DNA of 64,000 nt from assembly GCA_963785585.1 (NCBI GenBank), contig CAWAVW010000003.1:372001-436000 (forward strand), in the 5' to 3' direction. This DNA is from Palsa-295 sp963785585 (GTDB lineage Bacteria > Acidobacteriota > Terriglobia > Acidiferrales > UBA7541). The translations under genes and the position numbers were made by a program. The first letter of the stretch is position 1. Each line of letters begins with the position of its first letter. Positions 19,090-28,583 of the stretch are shown here, in pieces. A model generated the notes under the pieces. That model saw only the letters and a program-made list of their open reading frames with translations. It searched no databases and was not told where the DNA came from.

Positions 19090-20457
19090 ATGACGAACTT
19101 GCGTAGTTTTCGTGTGGCTGCGGTCGCAGCGTTGCTTTTGTGCGGCATGGCCTGGACGGCAAAGGCTCAGGACTCAACCGCCGACGTGCGCCCGCCCAAG
19201 CTGAACTACACCACGCACACCCTCGCAAACGGCCTGCGCGTAATTTTTCTGGAAGATCACGACACGCCGGTGGTCAATCTGCAGGTGTGGTATCACGTCG
19301 GGTCGAAAGACGAAAAGCCGGGCCGCACGGGGTTCGCGCACTTGTTCGAGCATCTGATGTTCAAGGGTTCCGCGCACGTGCCCGCGGAAGAGCACTCCCG
19401 CATCATCGAATCGGTCGGCGGTTTTGACAACGCCGAAACCCGCGACGACACCACGAACTTTTACGAAACGTTCCCCAGCAATTATTTGGAGCGCGTCCTG
19501 TGGCTGGAAGCCGATCGCATGGGCAGCCTGAATGTGGACGACGCGAACTTCAAGAGCGAGCGCGAAGTGGTGAAGGAAGAGCGCCGGCTGCGAATCGAAA
19601 ATCAACCGTACGGGTACATCGAAGAGGATTTGCGTGCCGCGGCGTTCACCGTACACGCGTATCACCACACGGCAATCGGCAGCATGGAAGACTTGAACAA
19701 GGCCACGATTGAAGATGTTCGCGATTTCTTCAGCACATTTTATAAGCCGAACAACGCGACGCTGGTCGTCGTCGGTGATTTCAATTCCGAACAGGCCCTG
19801 GCGTGGACAAAAAAATACTTCGACGGCATACCAGCCTCGGCGAAACCGATACCGCGATTGAATGTTCCTGAACCGGCGCAGATCGCCGAACGTGACGTGA
19901 CCAAGGCGTATTCGAACACCCCGCTTCCGGCCGTCGTGATTGGCTACAAAATTCCGGCGAAGTACGCACCGGATTCTTATCCCATCGATCTGGCTTCGAA
20001 CATTCTGGCGGATGGTGAAAGCAGCCGCTTGTACCAGGCGCTCGTTTACAAGCAGCAGATCGCCGTGCAGGCGGCGGGATTCGGAAATTTCACGGAAGAT
20101 CCCAACTTGTTCTGGGCGCTGGCCATCATGAACCAGGGCAAATCGCCGGAAGACGGCAAGAAAGCGATCGTCACTGTGCTCGACGAATTGAAAGCGAAGC
20201 CCGTCGAGGCCAAGGAAATCGAAAAGGCCAAGAACCAGGAAATTGCCGGCGCGATTCTAGGGCGGGACACCGATGAAGAAAAGGCCGTGGCGCTCGCGTC
20301 GGCGGCCGTGATCGGAAAAGATCCGGCACTCGTGAACACGGAACTCGACCGCTATTTGAAAGTCACTCCGGCGGATATTCAACGAGTGGCGCAAACGTAT
20401 TTCGATCTGAAGCGCGCAACGGTGATGATCATCACGCCCGCGGTGCCGGCGCAATGA
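19090..20457 (+). CDS. Exported M16 family zinc protease, active subunit
   Basis: A 455-residue protein with a signal peptide (1-27). The inverted zinc motif H-x2-E-H is intact in HLFEHLMFKG (His84, Glu87, His88) and the third ligand Glu lies in SEREVVKEERR. The C-terminal half has the typical SRLYQALVYKQQ segment. M16B enzymes act as clam-shell peptidases on short unfolded peptides, here in the periplasm. The next gene encodes a second M16 protein without the zinc motif, so the pair probably forms a heterodimer. GGGAGC lies about 10 nt before the ATG. Confidence 0.93.
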   Translation: MTNLRSFRVAAVAALLLCGMAWTAKAQDSTADVRPPKLNYTTHTLANGLRVIFLEDHDTPVVNLQVWYHVGSKDEKPGRTGFAHLFEHLMFKGSAHVPAEEHSRIIESVGGFDNAETRDDTTNFYETFPSNYLERVLWLEADRMGSLNVDDANFKSEREVVKEERRLRIENQPYGYIEEDLRAAAFTVHAYHHTAIGSMEDLNKATIEDVRDFFSTFYKPNNATLVVVGDFNSEQALAWTKKYFDGIPASAKPIPRLNVPEPAQIAERDVTKAYSNTPLPAVVIGYKIPAKYAPDSYPIDLASNILADGESSRLYQALVYKQQIAVQAAGFGNFTEDPNLFWALAIMNQGKSPEDGKKAIVTVLDELKAKPVEAKEIEKAKNQEIAGAILGRDTDEEKAVALASAAVIGKDPALVNTELDRYLKVTPADIQRVAQTYFDLKRATVMIITPAVPAQ

Positions 20458-20504
20458 TGGCGAACCGCACACCGAATGCCGAAACGTGGGGAACAGGAGC
20501 GACG

Positions 20505-22769
20505 ATGAAGCGGGCTTGCAGCGGATGGTTTCTGGTGTTGATTTTGGTTCTCGGCGTCGCGCTGTTGCCAGGCGCGGCGCGAGCGCAATCGCAGCAGCGT
20601 CCAGAGGAGCAGCCTGCGGGTAGCCCTGCCGCTCCGGCGAAGGCGTCGGGTGTGGTCCCGCCGGGCGTGAAGCTTGTACCGGAGATGCCCGCCGCCGGAA
20701 AGCCCGGAGTTTTCGAATTTCCCAGAGCGGCCACAAAGACTCTGCCGAACGGCCTGCAGGTGTTCGTGGTGACGAATCATTCCGAGCCGGCCGTGGCGGT
20801 GCGGCTCGTGATTCTTTCTGGCGGGACGATCAAAGACCCGCCGGGGATGCCGGGCGTGGCGCAAATGACCGCCGCTCTTCTTACGCAGGGAACCGAAAAG
20901 CGGACGGCGCAACAAATTGCCGAAGAGATCGATTTCGTCGGCGGGTCGCTCAGCGCCTCGGCGACCAAAGACGTGACGGCTCTCACCCTCGATATCGTGA
21001 AGAAGGATCTGAACACCGGCCTCGATCTGATGTCCGACGTTTTGCTGCATCCGGTTTTCAAGGCAGATGAGATTGACCGCCAGCGGCAGCAACTGCTTTC
21101 GAATTTGCAGGTGCAATATTCCGATCCGGACTATCTGGCCTCGCTGGTGCTGGCGCGCGTGGTGTATTCCGGCTCGCCGTATGGATTGCCGAGCGAGGGC
21201 ACTCCGGCGACGGTGCAAAAGTTCCAGCGCGATTTGTTCGTGAAGTTTCACGACGAAAATTACGCGCCGAATCAGTCTTTGCTGGCGTTTGCCGGCGATA
21301 TCACGCCCGAACAGGCATTCGCCGTGGCGGAAAAATATTTCGGCAATTGGCAGCACCGGGACGTAACGAGCGCTCCTCCGCCTTCACCGGCTCCTGTTTC
21401 AGGTCAACATATCTGGCTGATCGACAAGCCCGACGCGGTGCAGACCCAGATTCGCGTCGGAAAGCTTTCCATCAATCGCGCCGATCCGGATTATTTGCCG
21501 CTCAGCGTGACGAACCATATTTTCGGCGGCAGCTACAACAGCCGCCTCAACACCGAAGTTCGCATCAAGTCCGGCCTCACCTACGGCGCAAACTCGTCGC
21601 TCGCGCCGCATCGCTACACCGGCTCGCTTTCGGTGGATACCTACACCCGCACCGAACAAACCCTCCCGGCGCTGAAGCTGGTGATGAATATGCTCAGCGG
21701 CATGTCGAGCGGCGACGTAACGCCCAAGGAAATGGATTTCGCGCGCGATTACCTGGCGGGCGTCTATCCGATCGCTTCGGAGACGGCCGAGCAAGTTGCC
21801 GACCGGGTGCTGATGGTCGCGATGTACGGTTTGCCCGCGGACTACAATCGGACGTATCCGGAAAAAATTCGCGGCACCTCGATCGACGTGGTTCGCGCCA
21901 TGTCGCGCAAATATTTTGGCACGGCGAACCTGGACATCGTGCTCGCCGGAAACGTCAGCGCGTTTCGCGACGACGTAAAGAAAGAGTACCCATCCGCGCA
22001 GTTCACCGAAATCGCCGCCACCGACCTCGATGCGCTGTCCGACGATTTGCGCGTCGCCAGGCAGGTAACCCCGGCCGCGACGCCGGAATCGCTGGCGCAA
22101 GGGAAACAGATTTTGCGGGCGGCAGCGCAGGCTGCGGGCGGCGACGCCCTGAAGCCGGTCGCGACGCTCGCCATTTCGGAATCCGGCAAGATTCACGCGC
22201 CCAATGGCGACCGCGATCTCAACGTAAAGTGGCAAGTGGTCTATCCCGACCGCTCCTACGGCGAAGTGGACCTTGGCGGCACGAAGGTCTTTCAGGTTTG
22301 CGACGGGAAATCGTCGTGGCTGCAATTCCCGGATTCGGTGCGGGACACGACCGACGTGATCGCCGAATTCAAGCGCGGAATTCTGATGTTTGGCGGCGGA
22401 TGGGGATTTTACCGCGAGGTTTTGGCGGGAAATATCACCGGGCAGGCGATCGGCGAAGAGACCATCGACGGCCAGAAAACGCAGGGCGTCGCGGTCGATG
22501 GCGCGTTCGGCTCCCTGAAGCTCTATTTCGATGAAACCACGCACCTGCTCGCCGCGGCACGGTATTCATCCGCGGCCGAGGAAGGCTTCAACAACAATGA
22601 GCAGCGCTGGAGCGGTTACAAGGCGCTCGACGGCAAACAATTCGCCTACGCCACCGTGACGTATCGAAACGGCGTGAAGTTTTTCGAATCCGCCATCTCG
22701 AGCGTCGAGCTGAATCCGAAAGTGGATGACTCTCTGTTCGTGAAACCATCGGGCGCCGCGACGAAGTAA
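20505..22769 (+). CDS. Exported M16 family protein, zinc-site-less subunit with extra C-terminal domain
   Basis: A 754-residue protein with signal peptide MKRACSGWFLVLILVLGVAL. The N-terminal M16 half has VAQMTAALLTQGT where the active partner has HLFEH, so the metal site is gone. The second half keeps the Arg/Tyr pair region (YNSRLNTEVRIKSGLTYGAN). An extra domain (about 555-754) is not part of classical M16 proteins; its ISESGKI...FQVCDGKSSWLQFP pattern recalls LolA/outer-membrane-lipoprotein-sorting-like beta domains. AGGAG 5 nt upstream supports the ATG at 20505; the frame also opens at 20454 overlapping the previous stop. Confidence 0.9.
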   Translation: MKRACSGWFLVLILVLGVALLPGAARAQSQQRPEEQPAGSPAAPAKASGVVPPGVKLVPEMPAAGKPGVFEFPRAATKTLPNGLQVFVVTNHSEPAVAVRLVILSGGTIKDPPGMPGVAQMTAALLTQGTEKRTAQQIAEEIDFVGGSLSASATKDVTALTLDIVKKDLNTGLDLMSDVLLHPVFKADEIDRQRQQLLSNLQVQYSDPDYLASLVLARVVYSGSPYGLPSEGTPATVQKFQRDLFVKFHDENYAPNQSLLAFAGDITPEQAFAVAEKYFGNWQHRDVTSAPPPSPAPVSGQHIWLIDKPDAVQTQIRVGKLSINRADPDYLPLSVTNHIFGGSYNSRLNTEVRIKSGLTYGANSSLAPHRYTGSLSVDTYTRTEQTLPALKLVMNMLSGMSSGDVTPKEMDFARDYLAGVYPIASETAEQVADRVLMVAMYGLPADYNRTYPEKIRGTSIDVVRAMSRKYFGTANLDIVLAGNVSAFRDDVKKEYPSAQFTEIAATDLDALSDDLRVARQVTPAATPESLAQGKQILRAAAQAAGGDALKPVATLAISESGKIHAPNGDRDLNVKWQVVYPDRSYGEVDLGGTKVFQVCDGKSSWLQFPDSVRDTTDVIAEFKRGILMFGGGWGFYREVLAGNITGQAIGEETIDGQKTQGVAVDGAFGSLKLYFDETTHLLAAARYSSAAEEGFNNNEQRWSGYKALDGKQFAYATVTYRNGVKFFESAISSVELNPKVDDSLFVKPSGAATK

Positions 22770-22780
22770 AGCCGGCGAGA

Positions 22781-23824
22781 TCAGCGAATCGTCAGAATCA
22801 CTTTGCCGATGTTCTTGCGTTCATGGATGTACTTGTGCGCGGCGGCAGCTTCGAGAAAGGGAAACGATTTGGCGATCACCGGTTTGATGCTTCCCGCGGA
22901 ATACAATTTCAGCAGTTCGGCCACCTCGCCGCGCAGCATCGCAGCGCCGTGATGCGACTCCCAGACTCCGCCGAGCGATACGCCGATGATCGCAATATTC
23001 TTGCTCATCAGTTTCAAGGGATGAAACCGCGGCGTCCTCGCGACGGCGAGGGCTCCGCTGATCCAATTGCGCTTGTGGCTATCGCCGGTGGCAGCCGAAA
23101 GGCCGTACACCACCAGGCGGCCCGTGGCGCCCAGGCATTCGGCGCTGCGGGCAAACGAATTGCCGCCGATGGCGTCCATTACCATCTCGATTCCGGCGGG
23201 CGCAAATTTCTTCACCACGTCCACGCAATCGGTTTTTTGGTAGTCGATCGCGTGATCGACTCCGATTTTGCGCAGAAATTCCTGTTTGGCAGGGCCGGCA
23301 GTGCCGAAAATTTCCAGGCCGCGCAGCCGCGCGAGTTGCACGGCCGCGATTCCCACTCCGCCGGCGGCGCCATGAATCAGAATGCGGTCGCCGGACTGCA
23401 GGTTTCCCATGGCAAACATCGAGTGATAGGCCGTCAGGTAGTTCACAAGGAGTGCGGCGGCGTCCTCAAACGGCATTCCCGCCGGCAGCCGGTACACCTG
23501 ACCGGCGGGGAGGGCAACCCATTCCGCATAGGCGTTGAAATGGGTGTAGGCGACCACCGCATCGCCGACGCCGAGCGGTTCGCCGTCGCTGGATTTTCCG
23601 CCGTCGGCGATTTTTTCCACCACGCCCGCGAGTTCAAGACCGGGAACAAACGGAGGCTTGGGAGTTCCGGGATACAGCCCCATGCGCTGCAACAGGTCGG
23701 CGAAGTTCACGCCGATGGCTTTGGTGCGGATCAGAACTTCGCCGGGTTTCAGCTGCGGATCGGGAGCTTCACGCAGTTCGAGGTTTTCGGGCGGCCCGTA
23801 CCTCTTTGCGACCATGGTGCGCAT
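22781..23824 (-). CDS. Zinc-independent medium-chain dehydrogenase, quinone oxidoreductase type
   Basis: A 347-residue MDR protein. It has a GroES-like N-terminal domain (IGVNFADLLQRMGLYPG) and a nucleotide-binding domain with HGAAGGVGIAAVQLA. The catalytic and structural zinc Cys sets of alcohol dehydrogenases are absent. This matches NADPH:quinone reductase / VAT-1-like enzymes that reduce quinones or enones. The ATG at 23824 has GGAAGGAGA 5-6 nt upstream. It converges with the M16 pair (12-bp gap) and is divergent from the TldD-like gene. Confidence 0.9.
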   Translation of the reverse strand: MRTMVAKRYGPPENLELREAPDPQLKPGEVLIRTKAIGVNFADLLQRMGLYPGTPKPPFVPGLELAGVVEKIADGGKSSDGEPLGVGDAVVAYTHFNAYAEWVALPAGQVYRLPAGMPFEDAAALLVNYLTAYHSMFAMGNLQSGDRILIHGAAGGVGIAAVQLARLRGLEIFGTAGPAKQEFLRKIGVDHAIDYQKTDCVDVVKKFAPAGIEMVMDAIGGNSFARSAECLGATGRLVVYGLSAATGDSHKRNWISGALAVARTPRFHPLKLMSKNIAIIGVSLGGVWESHHGAAMLRGEVAELLKLYSAGSIKPVIAKSFPFLEAAAAHKYIHERKNIGKVILTIR

Positions 23825-23918
23825 CTAAATCTCCTTCCGCCGGATGCCACGCTTCTTCGGATGCGGGACCGGATGCGGGCGATTCAGTCGAGCTTTCCGG
23901 TTCCGGACTGATTTCGGA

Positions 23919-23947
23919 TTGGTTCCAAACGCATCGTATCTTAAACT
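23919..23947 (+). promoter_or_regulatory. Candidate promoter of the TldD-like operon
   Basis: TTGGTT and TAAACT are separated by 17 nt; 3/6 and 4/6 matches. Predicted start near 23954, leaving a leader of about 12 nt before the ATG at 23966, with no obvious ribosome site. Confidence 0.35.
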
Positions 23948-23965
23948 GTTAGACTTCGTGCAACC

Positions 23966-25702
23966 ATGAACAGCCAACATACAAACCGACGACGGATGAC
24001 GGGAACGGGACTCGCCCTTTTAGTTTGCGCTGCTGGATCGCTGGCGGCTCCGAAGCCAGCGCAAGCGCCCATGCCCGCGGTGCTCACCGCGATGCAGGAA
24101 GAGCTCGACCGCTCGATCGAAGCGATGGGCAAGGCGGATCCTCCGGGCTATTACATCAGCTACACCGTGGCCGACCGCCAGTATTCGGAGGTTTCCGGTT
24201 CGAACGGCGCGCTGCTTTCGAGCACAGACACGCGAGCACGCTGGCTGGAAGTGCAAACGCGCGTGGGAACGTACCAGCTCGATGACACGCACAAACTCGG
24301 CGACCGCCCGCCGAGCTGGACCAGCCCCGGAACGTCTGCCTCGCTCGATAATGATATTCCCGTGCTGCGCCGCGAAATTTGGCGCGAAACCGACCGTCAA
24401 TATCGCGCCGCCACCGAAGCCTTGATCAAGGTCAAAACGAATCAGCAGGTGCAGGTGCAGACCACCGAAGGCAGCGCACCGGATTTTTCGCGCGAAAAGC
24501 CTCATGTTTCGATCGGCCCGCGCGTGGAAATTCATGTGGACCGCACCCCGTGGGAACAGCGGGTGCGCAATTACACCGCGGCGTTCAGCAAATCGCCGGC
24601 AGTGCTCAATTCCATCGCCACGTTCACCGCGCTGGGAATGAATCAGTATCAGGTGAACACCGAGGGGACCAAGCTGGCGTTCGGACAGGTTCACTACCGG
24701 CTTGAACTCTACGTGCAAAGCAAAGCGCCCGACGGGATGGACATTAATCGCTACGCGAATTTCGACTGGCTCGATCCGAAAGACGCGCCGGACGATAAGA
24801 CTGTGAACGCCAGCATCGCCCAACTGATCAAGGAGAGCACGGAGCTCGACAATGCTCCGCTCGTCGATCCCTACGCCGGCCCTGCCTTACTCACCGGGCG
24901 CGCTGCCGCTGTTTTTTTTCACGAAGTTTTTGGCCATCGCGCCGAAGGTTTCCGGCAGAAGGACATCAACGAGGGCCAGACGTTCTCCAGCAAAGTCGGC
25001 GAACAGATTTTTCCTTCCTTCATTTCGATTAAGGACGATCCCACCGAAGCGGCTTTCAAGGGCCAGATGCTGCTGGGCAATTACGCCTTTGACGACGAAG
25101 GCGTCCCTGCGGAAAACGTCAGCCTGGTGGACCACGGCGTGCTGAAGACCTTCCTGATGTCGCGCTCGCCGCTCACCACGATTCCGGAATCGAACGGTCA
25201 CGGGCGCCGCCAGCTGGGATTTGTGCCCGTAGCGCGCCAGGGAAACTTGATCGTCTCGAGTTCTTCCGCCGTCACAAATGCCGAACTTCGCCAGAAATTG
25301 ATCGAACTTGTGAAAGCGCAGGGTAAACCCTTCGGGCTTTTCATCGATGACATTGCCGGCGGATTTACGTTCACCGGACGCGGCCAACCGCAGGCGTTTC
25401 AAGTGACGCCGCTGGTGGTTTACAAAGTCTTTCCGGATGGCCGCCCCGACCAGCTCGTTCGCGGCGTGGACATTGTGGGCACGCCTCTCGTTTCGCTGAC
25501 GAAAATCGTGGCCACCGGAGACACGCCGGAAATTTTTAACGGTTACTGCGGCGCGGAGTCCGGCTCGGTGCCGGTCTCGGCCGTGGCTCCGGCGATTTTG
25601 ATTTCGGAAATGGAATTCACCAAGAAGGAGTCTTCCACGGACAAGCCGCCGATCCTGCCTCCCCCGGCGCACGATCCGGAAGCAAAGGGGCAACGCCAGT
25701 GA
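23966..25702 (+). CDS. Exported TldD/PmbA-like metallopeptidase, active subunit
   Basis: A 578-residue protein with an N-terminal signal-like segment (about 12-30). The TldD zinc motif H-E-x3-H is present in FFHEVFGHRAEG (His319, Glu320, His324). Other family features are DDEGVPAENVSLVDHGVLK, ESNGHGRRQLG and a C-terminal domain. TldD/TldE is normally a cytosolic heterodimer that degrades or trims peptides such as pre-microcin B17; this member is about 100 residues longer and exported. The following gene overlaps by 4 nt and encodes the motif-less partner. Confidence 0.9.
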   Translation: MNSQHTNRRRMTGTGLALLVCAAGSLAAPKPAQAPMPAVLTAMQEELDRSIEAMGKADPPGYYISYTVADRQYSEVSGSNGALLSSTDTRARWLEVQTRVGTYQLDDTHKLGDRPPSWTSPGTSASLDNDIPVLRREIWRETDRQYRAATEALIKVKTNQQVQVQTTEGSAPDFSREKPHVSIGPRVEIHVDRTPWEQRVRNYTAAFSKSPAVLNSIATFTALGMNQYQVNTEGTKLAFGQVHYRLELYVQSKAPDGMDINRYANFDWLDPKDAPDDKTVNASIAQLIKESTELDNAPLVDPYAGPALLTGRAAAVFFHEVFGHRAEGFRQKDINEGQTFSSKVGEQIFPSFISIKDDPTEAAFKGQMLLGNYAFDDEGVPAENVSLVDHGVLKTFLMSRSPLTTIPESNGHGRRQLGFVPVARQGNLIVSSSSAVTNAELRQKLIELVKAQGKPFGLFIDDIAGGFTFTGRGQPQAFQVTPLVVYKVFPDGRPDQLVRGVDIVGTPLVSLTKIVATGDTPEIFNGYCGAESGSVPVSAVAPAILISEMEFTKKESSTDKPPILPPPAHDPEAKGQRQ

Positions 25703-27564
25703 GGTCCGTTCCGAAGTTCGCAAGCATACTGCTGGTGCTGGCGGCGCTCGCGCTTCCGTCGGTCACATGCGCGGGCGACGCTCGCCGGCCGCTTCCCGCG
25801 CGCACCGAACTGAATTTGCAGGCGCCGGTTCCGGAAACCGAAAAAGATCTCACGCTTCGCGCCATGCATGACGAAATGGAGCGCGCGCGCACGCGGCTGC
25901 AACTTCCGGGAGTGGACAAGCCGTTTTACCTGGAATATCGCCTGCTCGATCTCGACGTTCGCAGCGTCACCTCCTCCTTTGGCGCGTTGATTTCCACATC
26001 CACTACGCGCAACCGCTTCATGAGCATTGACGTTCGCATCGGCGACTACCACCTCGATAGTTCCAACTTCATCAGCGAAGACGGCTTCCAGGGGTTTCTC
26101 GGAACCACGGGCCAGGTGGGAATCGACCGCGACTACAATTCGCTCCGCCAGGATTTGTGGCTCTCGACGGATCAGGCCTACAAGCAGGCCGCCACGCAGA
26201 TGTCGTTGAAGCAGGCTTTTCTGCGCAGTTTGACGAAAGCTCCGGAGATCGATGATTTTTCCCAGACGGCGCCGGTGATTCAAATCGAGCCGCGCGTGGA
26301 ACCGGATTGGACCGCGCGTAATTGGGAAGACGAGGCGCGCGCTGCGTCCGCCGTGCTGAAGAATTATCCCGAGCTCAACGGCGCGCGCGTGAACTACAAC
26401 CTGATTTACGTCACCTACTATTTAATGAACAGCGAAGGAACGATTCTTCGCACCTCGCGCAGCCTTGCCGCGATTGAAGCGGCTGTCGATACTCAGGCCG
26501 ACGACGGCATGCCGCTGCACAATTTTTACACGCTGTACGTCGCCACTCCCGCGCAATTGCCGAAACCGGACGAAGCAGGCAAGTCCATCGCCGCGGCGGG
26601 CGCTGAGCTGATTTCGCTGCGCAATTCCCCGATCACGCCGGACTACACCGGTCCGGTGCTTTTCGATTCGCAGGCGGCAGGATCGCTGCTCGCACAGGCG
26701 CTGTCGCCTTCCTTGTCGGGCGCTCGCCCTCCCTTATCGATGTTGCCTGCCTTCGACGAGATGATAGAGCGCATGGGCGGGCGGAGCGAATGGTCCGGGC
26801 GCGTGGGCACGCGCGTACTTCCCGCCAACGTAACGCTCATCGACGATCCCACGATGAAGGATTTTTCCGGGCAGTCGCTGCAGGGAACGTACGACATCGA
26901 CGATGAAGGCGTGAAGAGCCAGCGCGTCACCATCGTGCAAAACGGAATTCTCAAGGACGAATTGATGTCGCGCCGTCCCGGCCCCGATTTCGAAGCTTCG
27001 AACGGCCACGCTCGCTCTGCGTTGCTTTCCGACACGCGTCCTCTGCCGAGCAATCTGATTTTTCAGGCCGCCGGCGGCCTGAATCAGCCCGACCTTCGCA
27101 AGAAATTTCTGGACGCCTGCAAGGATGACGGTCACGAATGGTGCCTGGAGGTAAAGCGCATGGATAATCCCGCGATTTCCTCCATTCGCCAGGAAGATTT
27201 CAGCGAATTTATCGGCGCTCTCGCCGGCGGCATCTCCAGCGGCGAACGCATGCCGCTCACGGTGTATCGCGTATATGTCTCCGATGGCCACGAAGAAATG
27301 GTTCGCGGTGGTCACATCGAGGGATTGCAACTTCGTTCGCTGCGAAATATTTTAGGCATCGGCGACGACGCCACGGTGTTCACATACATGCAAAATCCGG
27401 CAGGAGGATTTGCCGGCACAGCCCTCGGAGCATTCGGCGCGGCGCAGGGCGGTATTCCCAGCACCGTGATTGCGCCTTCGCTGCTGCTCGATGAAGTGGA
27501 AATTCGCGGCTTCCATGGCGAACCTCGGCGCTTGCCGCTGGTCCCGGCGCCCGCGTTGAAATAA
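25699..27564 (+). CDS. Exported TldD/PmbA-like protein without the zinc motif (TldE-like partner)
   Basis: A 621-residue protein with signal peptide (RSVPKFASILLVLAALALPS). It aligns by eye with the upstream protein over its whole length (DIDDEGVKSQRVTIVQNGIL, SNGHARSALLSD), but the H-E-x3-H region is replaced by SLLAQALSP. This mirrors TldD (catalytic) and TldE (non-catalytic) in the canonical heterodimer. The start is a GTG inside GTGA that overlaps the upstream stop. The C-terminus extends with a Gly/Ala-rich stretch (GGFAGTALGAFGAAQGG). Confidence 0.87.
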   Translation: MRSVPKFASILLVLAALALPSVTCAGDARRPLPARTELNLQAPVPETEKDLTLRAMHDEMERARTRLQLPGVDKPFYLEYRLLDLDVRSVTSSFGALISTSTTRNRFMSIDVRIGDYHLDSSNFISEDGFQGFLGTTGQVGIDRDYNSLRQDLWLSTDQAYKQAATQMSLKQAFLRSLTKAPEIDDFSQTAPVIQIEPRVEPDWTARNWEDEARAASAVLKNYPELNGARVNYNLIYVTYYLMNSEGTILRTSRSLAAIEAAVDTQADDGMPLHNFYTLYVATPAQLPKPDEAGKSIAAAGAELISLRNSPITPDYTGPVLFDSQAAGSLLAQALSPSLSGARPPLSMLPAFDEMIERMGGRSEWSGRVGTRVLPANVTLIDDPTMKDFSGQSLQGTYDIDDEGVKSQRVTIVQNGILKDELMSRRPGPDFEASNGHARSALLSDTRPLPSNLIFQAAGGLNQPDLRKKFLDACKDDGHEWCLEVKRMDNPAISSIRQEDFSEFIGALAGGISSGERMPLTVYRVYVSDGHEEMVRGGHIEGLQLRSLRNILGIGDDATVFTYMQNPAGGFAGTALGAFGAAQGGIPSTVIAPSLLLDEVEIRGFHGEPRRLPLVPAPALK

Positions 27565-27582
27565 TTCTGCGCGCCGCGCGGC

Positions 27583-28458
27583 TCAGGATTGCGATGCCGG
27601 ACGAATCGTGATGAACGCCAGTTCCGGCCGGCACAGAAATCGGATCGGCAAGATCGATGTGCCGATTCCGCGGCTCACGTACATCTGAGAGCCGTTTTCG
27701 CTGTACCACCCTTCCAGATAACGCCCGCATCCCTTCGGCAGCCAGAAAGGTTTCACAAACGGAATGCGCACCTGCCCGCCGTGCGTGTGGCCGGTGAGGC
27801 ACAGGTTTACGTGGCCGGCGATTCGATCGAAGTAACCCGGCGAATGAAAGAGCGCGATCGTATAAACGTTGTTGGGGACGCCCTGCAAAGCGAGATCGAG
27901 CTTCGCGATTCCGGAGTAAGGATCGTCGAGGCCGATCATCCAGACGTCGGGCCGCGCCGGTTCACTCGAGTTCAACAGAAGCTTGATCCCCGCGTCGCGA
28001 TAGTACGCGCGCTCGTTGCGCGGCAGGCGATCGTTCTCCCAGTTTCCGCGCACGAACCAGACGCCGAGTGGCGCGTGAAGCTGCTCGTACACTTCCTTGC
28101 ATTCCGGATAATTGCCGCCCACTTTTCCCGGCGTGTCGCCGGTAACCACAATTAGATCCGGCTTCTCGTCGGCCAGAATCTTGAAAACCTCGCGTTCGCG
28201 CCGGCCGATGCCGTGCGTGTGCAGGTCGCTGATGTGCGCAATCTTGAGCGGCTTCGTCACCGCGCCGGTAATTTCCTGGTGCGTCACCTCGATCCGGTAG
28301 GGCTCGACGAACAATGCGTCCGCGAAAAGCGCCGCCGCGGCGATCACCAGAACGAGCGCGACGCGGCGGAGCAACAATCCGCGGCGTGCCGCTCGATCCG
28401 GCACGTTGCCGGGCAAGGCGTTGCTGCGTTTTTGATCGCTGGGAACGTGGGATGGCAT
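27583..28458 (-). CDS. Membrane-anchored metallophosphoesterase (YaeI/UDP-diacylglucosamine hydrolase-like)
   Basis: A 291-residue protein with one N-terminal membrane helix (about 30-48) and a calcineurin-like phosphoesterase domain. Metal-binding blocks are AHISDLHTHG, VVTGDTP, FVRGNWEND, ALFHSPGY and TGHTHGGQV. The usual G-N-H block is G-N-W here. Such proteins (YaeI, YkoQ families) act on phospholipid or nucleotide phosphoesters near the membrane. I use the ATG at 28458; the frame is open to 28650 without family sequence and overlaps the divergent transporter gene. Confidence 0.88.
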   Translation of the reverse strand: MPSHVPSDQKRSNALPGNVPDRAARRGLLLRRVALVLVIAAAALFADALFVEPYRIEVTHQEITGAVTKPLKIAHISDLHTHGIGRREREVFKILADEKPDLIVVTGDTPGKVGGNYPECKEVYEQLHAPLGVWFVRGNWENDRLPRNERAYYRDAGIKLLLNSSEPARPDVWMIGLDDPYSGIAKLDLALQGVPNNVYTIALFHSPGYFDRIAGHVNLCLTGHTHGGQVRIPFVKPFWLPKGCGRYLEGWYSENGSQMYVSRGIGTSILPIRFLCRPELAFITIRPASQS

Positions 28459-28470
28459 CGTGCGTTGAAT

Positions 28471-28498
28471 ATTCGCGAACGCGAATCCTCCCACTATA
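28471..28498 (-). promoter_or_regulatory. -10 box and inverted repeat in front of the metallophosphoesterase
   Basis: On the minus strand TATAGT (28498-28493) is followed by the perfect inverted repeat ATTCGCG-tt-CGCGAAT (28486-28471), which lies in the 5' leader about 13 nt before the ATG. Position suits an operator or an mRNA hairpin. Confidence 0.35.
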
Positions 28499-28583
28499 CA
28501 GGCATCGGTCTCCAGAGCAAAAATGAGCACGAATCCAGCCAAAAAAATCTGTTTCTCGGCGACGGCGCCCGCCGTGTCTTCGC

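Noticed and set aside
20379..22544. Minus-strand frames of 325 and 381 codons opposite the second M16 gene
   Set aside because: Antisense shadows of a gene with signal peptide, ribosome site and clear M16 sequence.
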